From Magnolia sinica (taxonomy: Eukaryota; Streptophyta; Magnoliopsida; Magnoliales; Magnoliaceae): DNA of 64,000 nt. The translations under genes and the position numbers were made by a program. Below are positions 23,585 through 34,200 of this stretch, one piece after another (positions within the stretch are counted from its first letter, which is position 1; every line of letters starts with the position of its first letter). Under the pieces are notes generated by a model, which saw only the letters and a list, made by a program, of their open reading frames with translations, had not been told where the DNA came from and ran no database searches. The stretch covers positions 85,081,959-85,145,958 of the forward strand of contig NC_080579.1 in NCBI RefSeq assembly GCF_029962835.1, given 5' to 3'.

Positions 23585-24015
23585 AACATTTTATCTACAC
23601 TGTCCATCCATTTTAACATATCTTTATAGCATGCTTAAAAAATGAGGCAGATACATGGCTCAAGTAGACCATGCCATGGGGAACATATGAAATTGAACAC
23701 CCACTATCCAAAACTTCTTGGGGCCACAAATGTTTTGGATAAAGCTGATATTTGTTAATTTGTTAATTTGTTTTTCTTCGTTATTCATGTCTGCATGATC
23801 TTGTGAATGGGTTGGATAGAAAATAGCCATGATGGTGGACCCTAAAGAGGTGGGCATCATTATCTGCATGTGGTGTGGTCCACTCAAACTTTATACCTGC
23901 TTCAGTTTTGAGCTCATGCTTTAAAATGTTCAAGCAAAATGAATGGACTGCATAGATAAAACACATACACATCATGCTGTACGGTCGTCCGTGGTGTGTT
24001 CCACACCAGGCAATC
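23585..24015. mobile_element. Foldback MITE
   Basis: Left arm TTTTATCTACACTGTCCATC, right arm ATGGACTGCATAGATAAAAC. Inner arms CTCAAGTAGACCATGCCATG and GTGTGGTCCACTCAAAC pair. Contains the direct stutter TTTGTTAATTTGTTAATTTG near 23750. Confidence 0.7.
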
Positions 24016-24328
24016 CGAGTCCCATTTAACACCTGTGGTCCCATTAAAAAAATGTGGCCCCACTTCAAAGGCCAAAAAAAGGGACGGTTCAAGAGAAAGA
24101 CATCAACTACCTAAGTTTCGTGTACACGTGTGGCCAGCATGTTGAGTGAATGGCGTGGTTTGGGGTTTCCTCACGTTGGGCTACCCTCAGTGAACACCAC
24201 CATGTCCAGGTACACAACTTCTAGGTGTATGAATGGGCTGGGCCCGTAGCTGCTGGGCTTATCTTTATCAACCCCGGCCTGCACAGTAGAGTGAAGGCTG
24301 GAGCCCAGCCAGGGCTATGATATCTCAA

Positions 24329-24793
24329 AACATGACTAGTGGTCGGTGCTCTGTGAGCCCCTCCATGATGTATGTGTTTTATCTACACCATCCATTCATT
24401 TTTCTAGATCATTTTAATGCTTGATCCAAAAAATGAAGTATATGGAAATCTAAGGTAGACCACACCATAGGAAAACAGATTGAATATCCACCATTAAATG
24501 CCCACTGCAATGTTTCTTTGACATCTAACCTGTTGATTAGTTCACACAGACCACAGACCTGAATAAAGGGAAAAATACAAGTATCAGCTTGATCTAAAAC
24601 TTTTGGCCCCCAATAAGTTTTGAATGATGGGCATTCAATCAACACTATTCCCTGTAATGTGGTCCACTTGAGATTTGGGTCTGTCTCATTTTTTTTATCA
24701 TGCCATAAAATGATAGGGAAAAATGGATAGACGGCATGGATGAAACACATACACCATGTGGGGCACACAGAGCATCGAGCACTAGCCATTAGG
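24329..24793. mobile_element. Foldback MITE with CTAGTGGTCGGTGCTCTGTG ends
   Basis: The left end CTAGTGGTCGGTGCTCTGTG and right end CACAGAGCATCGAGCACTAG are inverted repeats. Inner arms (GTTTTATCTACACCATCCAT and GATAGACGGCATGGATGAAA) also pair. Just beyond lies an isolated CCCAATCCGCGTCC end motif at about 24801. Confidence 0.75.
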
Positions 24794-24975
24794 ATCACTA
24801 CCCAATCCGCGTCCTTTTTGCATGGCCTGAGCTAGAGTCCTGGACGATGTGGAGCCCCACCACTCACTTGTGCAAGATCTGGCCTGTTCATCGGGTATTT
24901 CCAACATGCATTATATTCAGACCCAGCTCGGCCCGATTAATCCCCGGGCTAGGGCAGAAGGTTGCGCCATGTGCC

Positions 24976-24995
24976 ACTTGGACACGTGTGCCGCG
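24976..24995. promoter_or_regulatory. G-box-like CACGTG upstream of the WASH-like gene
   Basis: GGACACGTGTGCC contains the palindromic CACGTG core at 24983-24988, about 175 bp upstream of the ATG. Such sites bind bZIP/bHLH factors; use here is untested. No TATA box was recognised. Confidence 0.3.
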
Positions 24996-25159
24996 ATTCA
25001 CATCTTCGATTTATCCTCGCGCGAATCACGCTACCGTTTCCATCGTCTCGACTAGAAGTATACCATCCTTCTGCCGCCCCTCTCGTCGATCCGCCATTTC
25101 CATCCAACGGCAAGTCGCCGCGAAACCCCACTTAAAAGAAGAAGAAACAAGAAGCGAAA

Positions 25160-25288
25160 ATGCTCCGCGTCTCTGAGGACGGGAACCGTCGCCGCGATGT
25201 ATCCGTCGCGAAGTACAGTCAGCTCCGTCAATCGCTTCTTGATCTCCAGCAAGCTGCTGATCGAATCTTCGACACCATCTCTGAAAGA
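25160..25288 (+). CDS. WASH1-like, coding exon 1
   Basis: The ATG sits in GCGAAAATGCTCC; donor GTACGG. 43 codons ending FDTISER. GC-rich relative to the surroundings. Confidence 0.82.
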
Positions 25289-28200
25289 GTACGGTCGAAA
25301 AACCGCCCGGCGATATATCCCCTCAATTTCTCGTTTCCCTCACACTCCATTCTCCTCCTCTCTGTATCTACAGGCTGCAGAGGAGCGAGAGAAGCTGGAG
25401 AATATACTGACGAGAATTTCAAAAGTAAAGGTAATTTCTCGAAGGGAGCCGCTATTTACACCGATTTGTAGTGCTTCAGTTCCCATAAATCGTAAATAGG
25501 TGTCGTCCAATCAGTTGGGTGGGTGTAAATGCCAATTCCTTTTCCTGAAACTTCCGGCTCTGTTGGTATTAGATGTTGGAATATTTGGTTGAATCAAATA
25601 GACCATTTAAAATCGAAAACGAAAAAGAAAATAAAAGAAATGAGAAAAAAGATTTATAGAGTTTAGTTGAGGCGTGACTTGAGTCACTCGGCTTGAAATC
25701 GAATTTGTTCCCCCTTGACAGCTTCTCAAGTGCAACAGGTTTCCAGAGCAAATGACCCCTCCCAGATACAACGACTATAACCCGGTCCCAACCGTGCACT
25801 CATTGTTCGTGGGCTTGAACCACTTGCAATTTTACTCGAAAGTGCTGAGTTAACTCAGCGACGAACTCAGTAACCAAAATTTGTAAAACAGAAAAGGAAC
25901 AGAGAGAGCAGAAAGATTTTTCATAAAATTTGAAGCAGAATGGCAGTCCTTATATAGACAGGTTTGGTCCATTGGATTTAAAGCCAATAGGTGCGACCAA
26001 TCGACCGGCCACATCTCTCTGGTTTAAAACGAAGGGCGCAAGTGCGAGTATACTCGCACGAATAAAGTCCTGCGAGTACCCACACACACACCCCCCCGCG
26101 TGAGTATACCTGCACCCGCACCTGCATCTGCATCTGCATACAGATACAGACTTGGACTCGGCCTGGCACGCGCGCGTGTAGTCAATGACATAGATTAGAT
26201 CTATTGGCATAGCCTCCCCCACAGGACCAAATTCACATGTCCCTTGAATTGGGCTCAAGATCCAAGGTAAAAAGCCTACCCTATATACAAGAAAACTTGC
26301 TTGGGCAAATCCGATGTGGGACTAAACCCACAACTCAAAAGCAACGGAAATTTCAAAGAGGGAAACTGAAATATTTGATTTTTTTTTTTTTTTGAAACAA
26401 AATACAACATTTGAGATTACATGAAAATACTCTGGCAGAGTATGGTTTCTTGTACTCATGTGGGCAACCATTGTACACGTGGCATGCATGTAGTCAATCC
26501 AGACCTTCCAAACAGTGGGTCCACTGCAGATGGAGTATAGCCTGAAAGTAAAGTTGTTTGAAAGTTCTCACAATCCTTACATGGAGATGTTCCAATGAGT
26601 TTGGATCCTTGATCATTTCAATGGCCGTCCAATTGGTTGTTACCATTCTAACAGTTGAATTTTTCTGATTAGTTTTATTTCCAGATTGTACCCCATCCAC
26701 ATTGTCGGAAACCTCTTGGATGGTCCTGATTTTTGTGATTGAAATGAATGGTTCGGATCGAGTACATGAATGTGATTATGTGCATGCCAGTATGGTCCAT
26801 CGGAGAGTATGGATGACTATATTCATGCACGCACCATTCTGTGTGGGATCACTTTGGGTGGTGCATAACCTGAAAGATAATGTATGACAATTCTTACTAT
26901 CTGTAAATGGACAATTTTTAAATTAATTTTGGACCTTTGATCATTCCTTATTTCCGCCATCTTTTTGTTTGTTAGCTGTCTATTTGATTGCCACCATTGC
27001 TAACATTTAGACTTAGGTAATTAATGTTATTTCCAATCAATCCATAATGCATGCCACCATTTGGATGGTCCAGATTGATAATTGAATACTATCATGTGTA
27101 TATATGATCCATCAACAGAGTATGGTTGATTGTACTCATGCATGTGTCAATTTTACATGTGACATGTGTTGTGGTTCGATTTCAAATTTGGCCACGTGAT
27201 TAATGCGGGTGTGCTAGAATTGAATGTGTGGCTCAATTCAAACCGAACAACTACGACCCCAATCGCCAAGATAGGCAGATATGTCGGAAATCGACCGTAT
27301 ATGACTGAGTTCTAATAAGATCGGTCGCCTATTCAGTCACTTGCATGGCATTGCTTAAGATGATCAAGCGATAGTCAGATGGTGGGGTTCGTCCTTTGAA
27401 AATGGGTCACACCTTTGCCTTCCGTACGAAAGAACTTTTTCTCTTCAATACAAATAAAACAAAAATGAAATCCTTACAGTTGGCCGCAGAGAACAACTGC
27501 AGAATGCCTTTTTGGATGGAGAACTTGCTTGATACTCGAACTGTATCCAGCTTATGAGCGTAGACTCGAATTACAAGTAAAGTTAACAACTACTTGATTA
27601 CTATTATGGATTACATTAAGGAATGTAAATACCAGGTAAAGGCGAAGGTTACACTAAGGAATGTAAGTGACTGATGAAGATATGGATTACACTAAGGAAT
27701 GTAAATGACTGATAATTGAAATATAAGATAATTTTTCTTGTTGAATTCCTTTGCTATTTATAGCCTTAACCTGACCATCTGGTTGCTTCCCACGTTTTCA
27801 TGGTTGCTATAACCGTTCTAGCACTACTTGCTTTCATTGCTTTTAATCCAGCCATCTGTCTCGAATCTGCTTCAGCACGACCACTTTTCGCTCGACTGCT
27901 TTCTCTTAATGGATGACGTCGTGCTGCGTGATAAACACCAGCTGTATTGCCACAAAATCCTCTTCGCATACCTCTAAAGATCTTTAAATACATTACGCAA
28001 CTCCCTAATGATTACATGCAACCTTCCTTGATTGGCTCTGGTATGAATTGTCAGAAATAGGGACGAACAACATGCATGTATTGAATCTAGACCGTCTAAA
28101 TTTTGGGCTCACCACAGATGGAGCGTAGCTTGAAAGTCACAATATTTGATGAGCCTTACAGTTTCATAAATGACAATTGCCCATTGAATTTGGACCCTAG

Positions 28201-31200
28201 ACCAATCTTTATTTCATGTGTGTGTGTGTGTGTGTGTGTGTGTATTATTTTTTTTGGTAGTTGTCCATTGATTGCTACCCCTTTTGCAGTGGGGCCACTA
28301 TTTGGTTGGCCTGGATCAACTACAATAAGTGCTCCCGTGTGTACATTCACTGCATACATGAGTATGATCCAACATAATTTATTGCATAATGCTTCAAAGG
28401 ATTAAATTTTTGCAGAGACAAAATTGATGCTACAATGAGAACTGTTCATAAATGCGTGAAAAATCTTTTGTTCTTTTGTACTTTATGCATGCATGCATGT
28501 GTTATAACGGAACCTAAGATCTGTGTTGGACATAGCTAATTATAATGTGCTCCCACAAAAATTTGGCACAATAGATCCAGGCCATTAATCTTGTGGGCCC
28601 CACAGTGGGTCATGGCCTAGAAGCCAGTTGGATGATCCCAACTGCCCAAAGAATATCTTCAATGTTCCACATTCAACAGAAGAAGTCCATTTTATGGAAG
28701 GTAAGATTGTCCAATTCTTGCAAATCCTTAGACCGTGGCCCATCAACAGTTGGTGACGTCAGATGAATGGTCCAAATCATTGAACCATCACGCCGCTAAT
28801 TTTTGCAGGAGTACATGATAATTAGCACTGTGCATGGTGCATTGGATCGACAATATTTATGCCATACTACAATATTTAAGTGCCAATCTTTGTTTTACTC
28901 TATAATTTGTTTGTTCTTTTCCATCTCATACCTCCATTTTTTGGTGTCTTTATGTGAGTGTTATGGCAAATTCGTGTCATTTTGGTGGATACCATAAGTA
29001 GTTGTAGCTCACTGTCATGGTCAAAATTTGAGCTCACATGGTCTACATGAATACTGGCTGTTCAAATTGTGGGCCCTAACATCGGTGGGTGCATACCCTC
29101 TAATAAACTGATTGGATGATCATAGATTTCCAATTTATGTACTTTTGCCTGTTGAATGTGTGGATCATTACCCAAGTTTCTTTTAACCATCCATTCATAG
29201 GCATTGATCGGATGATATGGATTACTAATTGGAGTACTTTTTCAACCATAGGTGATCGAACCCAAGGGTTGATAACCCCAAGTGCAAGGCTGCGATGTAG
29301 CAATAACTTGGTGAGACAGAGGTCAAATTCTTTGGGAATGGGGAACACAACCTAGAACTAATCTAAAGGTAAATGGTTGGTCTAGGTTTTTAATCAAGTG
29401 AATAGGTTAAAGGGTTTTAAAATAATAAATAAAAGATGTAAGGATCCATGAATCCACTTATAGCAATCACAATATCTCATTCATTGATTCAATATATGTT
29501 CTCACCCATATAATAATCATGCATTGTCTTCTTGACCAGTGGAACATCATATCTTGGTCATTCTTAATCATAGTTCCAGATAATTTATGAGACATATTGC
29601 ATTTCCTAACATGATGATCTGACAACCCTTCAACCAATATCTTGTTTCTTAGAAGTTGATTGTAGTATTCTCATGTCTACTCCTGCATGAACATGATAAA
29701 ACCCTAATCCTGAACTTAAAAAAATGTCCTATAGAAAATAAAATCCTGCAGCAATATGGAAAGCAAGTTACCAGAAGAGAGGATTAGACTTGAAGATCCC
29801 ATAAAATAAAAATAAATAAACAATGTTGGTGATGTTAGAAGATCTAAAACAAAACCTTAGAAAATTCTGAAATTAGAAAACCCAAAAACCCTAGGTTAGA
29901 AAAATTCAGGAAAATAGAGAAATCTAACCTAAAATAATAATCAAACCTATAAAACCCAAACCTTATTGTGTTCAACTCCACTTTCTGGCAATGGCGCCAA
30001 AAACTTGATTGAATCCAAGGGTTGACAACCCTAAGTGCAGGGCTGTGATGCAGTAATAACTTGGTGAGACTGAGGTTGAATCCTCAGGGAATGGAGAACG
30101 CAACCTAGATTTAATTTAAAGGTAAATGGTTGGTCTGAGTTTTTAATCCAACGAATAGGTTAAAGGGTTTCAAAACAATAAATAAAAGGCTAAGGATGCA
30201 GGAATCCACTTATAACAGTCACAATATCTCATTCATTGATTCAATATATAACTCAATTGGAAACTCAGTCCTATCCTATCCTATTTAATCGAAAGATAAT
30301 TCTGTTAAACCAATTATCAACACCAATAAGAATATGATTTCGATTGAACGATTCTCTCATGAAGCACTCGGATCTCAATCGCAGGGAATAAAAAATGTCT
30401 AATGCACCCTTAGGCAACAATAGATCAATTAATTATACAGATTGAATTCTTGTTTAATTTAGGCTAAACAATTGTTAAATCAAAGCATTCACTGTATCCG
30501 TAGTGCACAACAAATTCAGAAATAAACAACTCAAAGACTTTAAAGTAAATCCAAATCTATTTCAATATACTATTATTATTCAAACCATTGTTATTAAATC
30601 AAATAAACTAAATATCTTAATTAACTACAAGCTTCATCCCGTAGCCTTAGCCAAGAGATTAGCCTAACATGGCTAACATCTTAGAAAGAAAAACAAAAGA
30701 AAAACTAAAAAGAATATTTGAGGGTTTGAAGAACAAGGATGGCTCCATGGAAGCTCCGCCACCCCTAGGTCTTTCTCCCAAGCCCTAATTCGTACTTAGG
30801 AAAGCTTAAAACACTCATTTAAATAGGAAAAATCCGCACCGACTTGGAATCGACTTTAAATTTACGCACTTATGTTACGCTTCGGTTACATCAACAATAA
30901 CCTTTGGCCACACCGAAGTTGCACCGAGTCCAGCCGAATTTCTCCAAAATATGTCTAGAGTCTGTCTCTCTCAGTTTGCTCCAAACCTCACTTTGATGGC
31001 ACCAATCATGGCTTTGGTCGAACCTAAGTGTCAAGCTGAATTATCTTTGAAAATTACAGTTTCTTGTTGGACTGTTCTGTGCACATTCGGTCAGATCAAA
31101 CCAACTTCTGGTGGGACCAAACAATCTGTTATTTATGTTGTTGCACTTTGTAAATTTTCAGTCTTTTGTCCTTGGTTTTTTAGATCTTTGACACTTGAGT

Positions 31201-34200
31201 TCTTTATTAATGACCTCCAAATCTCCAATTCTTCATCATCTTCAAACTGATCTCTTTTTGAGCTTTAAATTCATCTTTCAAGTATGTATTCATCTTTAGT
31301 TCCAAAATCACCTTGTATGAAGAAAATATATATAATTAAATCAATTTGGCACTTAAATAATAGGAAAGCTAATGTAATTGAGAGGATAAATATATAATAT
31401 TTAGGCGTTATCAATAGTTCTTGGTCATCTTAAGTTGGGGCACTTGATTTGAACAGTTTCAGCATTGCACATGTAGTTGTATTTTATGTTCATTCAGGGT
31501 TCGATAGGAACTACGGGAATCACTTGAGTATGCTACCATTCCTTACTGTTGAGATTGTCGATGCTGATATTATCGTCTTGAAAGTTCGTATTGCTTCATG
31601 ATTTTGCTTAGGTATGCTGGGTGCTTTAAGTTCCATGGATGTGTTAAATACTAGAAATCTTGTTTTGTAGTTTATCTATGTAGGAGGCTTCTTCCTGCCG
31701 ACAGTGTTTGTTGCAATTTTTGTTTCTTTGCAGTTTTTGTTCTCCAAATGCTTGGTGGTTATGGGAGTGTATTTGTTGTTTAATTGTTTTTTAACACGTA
31801 ATTTTATGAAGAGAAATCATGCTAGAGTTGGATTTCAATTCCTAGTCTGGCGTTCAAGATCTGGCCCAATGTATGTGCCATGGCCTAAGAGCCAGGCTGC
31901 CTGGTCATCAGGTGGCTCAACACATATGAAAAATGTACGGTTGTAAAAAAGAGTACAAACAGCTATTATTCAACATGCACATTTGGCCCACTTGACTGCC
32001 AGACTAGCTTGATTTTCAGCCCATGGCCCGTGCAGTGGGGCTTAGCGGATGAACATCCTGGATCTTGCAGACATGTGCCAAATTGGCACATGTGGGAGAA
32101 AGCAAGATTTGAAATCCTATTTCCTCGGGTAGCTTTAGCAGGACGCCTTTATAAAATAAATAATCCTCTCTTTCATCTAATGCATTGGAAAGATATGGAT
32201 GAGCTTTGTTGATTAGTGTCGTGTAACTTTTGCTTATGTGCAGGGTAAGATTGATGCAATGTCACATTCAAATCAGTCAATGACAGTCAAATCTCCCTCA
32301 AGGTATCCATCAAAGTCTGCTGGTGAGGAGGATTACCAAGCTTTATTCAGCTATAAGGATGGATCTGCCAGTGCAGGCTTCCCAGTAGGAAAGTTGTTGC
32401 TGAATGGAGGATTGCATAGGGTATGCATTGATTTGCCTTTGTGACTCTCCTTTTTTCTGCAGACAAGCTTTTGCGGGTTCCATTTCAACTGGCATAATAC
32501 TTACACTACTGCTTTGGCAGGAATTCGGAATAGATGGCACGCTCGAGCTATTTCAGTTCTTTTCAGAAACAGCCTGCGAATCTCTTCCGAAGGAGGTCCA
32601 TTCAAAGGTAAATATTGGAAACACCCATGTTTGTAAATCTTAGGTTGCATGTGGAGAAGTGCTGGTACTGGTTCTGCACACAACTCTGACGGCACTCAAT
32701 GCCATTTTCTTTCTCGTGGCATTAGGGAAATACCAAGCTCATTGGGCAGTTGTATTGAATAGGTTTCTTCCATCAAACCCTAGAGAATTTGTCATCATGG
32801 CCGTTTCTTTTAGTTGAGGTGTATGGCCAATATGCCAATGTGAATTTAAGTATTCCATTGGTAATGGATAAGCAAATAAATAAAGGTTTTACTAACGTTC
32901 CTACCATCATGGGGATGCTAGCAACGTCCCCAAACCTTGTGACAAATGGGATACCCAATTGCCAATTTGAAATGTCCATTCTTTCGTACAGCTGGGGACA
33001 AACCATGGTGCGAAATCATGGAACTGGATGCTTTTAAGAAACTAATCAATAACATGGAAAACGGATAGTCAAGATTGAGTGGATAAACAAAATAGGCCCA
33101 ATCATCATCTTGAACCTTCTCATTGATAAATCCCACTTTGTATTGCATATAATTCCGAAGTTGCATGTTGCTATGATGATTCTAACAATGAGATCTATGG
33201 CTTGTAAGAAACAGATGGTGGTAACAAATTGGCCTAAGTGATTGGGTTAGCATCATTTGATTGTCATGATTCTTGCACCATGGCTTGCTTCTGATGGTAC
33301 TATTGAGCGAACCGTCATGATTGATGATTGTGCATCCCAAGAATCATTCAATAGTTTTGGGGACGTTACAAACATCCCCATGAAGGTGGGGAGGGACATT
33401 ACCAAATCCCAATAAATAAATACTTGGTGCTAGTGTTCCATCTTGTTTGTGATTTTATTGTGTTTGGATGTACAATTAATTTAGATTGTGATAATCTATA
33501 AAGAAGATTGTGATAGTTGAGTTACAACAAAGTGAAATGTGAGTGATTGGCTTAGTACTACTTTATCTATTGTTTAACCAGTCTAAATTTGTGATTACAT
33601 TCAATTCAGTTGGACATTAAACCAAAACCAATTGCATTAACATCGAGAGAAGCAATGTTTCTAATTGAAAAAAAAAACTGATCTCTCTCTTCCACTTTAT
33701 TGTAACTTAGGCCCCGTTTGTTAAATCTGAAGTCTACACACCGAATCTGAAATCTAAAGCCTGAATCTGAAATCTGAAGTAAAAAAACTTGTTTGATAAT
33801 TATGGCTGAAGTCTAAAAATTAAGTACTGAATTTGAAACAAACTGTTTGTTAACAAACATCTTAAATGTCTGAAATATGTTAATTTGACACATTTGCCCC
33901 TATCTTTTGTTGGAAATGTTTTACTGAAGAAAGGTTACCGAAGAGCCCTGCTAAAAGCCTAAAATGGGCTAGCCATTGCATAAGATGAATCTTGTTGATA
34001 TTTGGAAACTTGGACATCTCTTTGAAGAGTTCAGTGGTCGTTTCCGAAATAGAAGCGATACGGGCGGGCGAAGAGAGAAAGGCTAATTCGTCGTTGGTGG
34101 GGACAAATTCATCGAAGAATTTTCCGGTTATCGGCAGACCAACAATCCTATGAATATTCCAGAGCGTAATGCTCATTTCGCCTTCAGGTAGATGGAAAGA

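Larger units (their letters stand above)
29253..31413 (-). mobile_element. Shrunken Athila/Tat-like LTR retrotransposon
   Basis: A complete LTR (30006-31413) lies next to a primer binding site and a 470-bp leader, followed by only the first about 260 bp of the other LTR (29253-29513). Everything coding has been lost. Flanks ATAGG (29248-29252) and ATAGT (31414-31418) are a 4/5 target duplication. On the minus strand the LTR starts TGATAACGCCTAAATATT. Confidence 0.7.

Noticed and set aside
24847-25252. Several open frames around the WASH start on both strands
   Set aside because: They overlap GC-rich 5' leader and exon 1; only the 25160 frame has splice-consistent continuation and homology.
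27766-27993. 75-codon minus-strand frame with basic residues
   Set aside because: Starts just downstream of the TATA box of the solo LTR; no relative recognised and too short to support.
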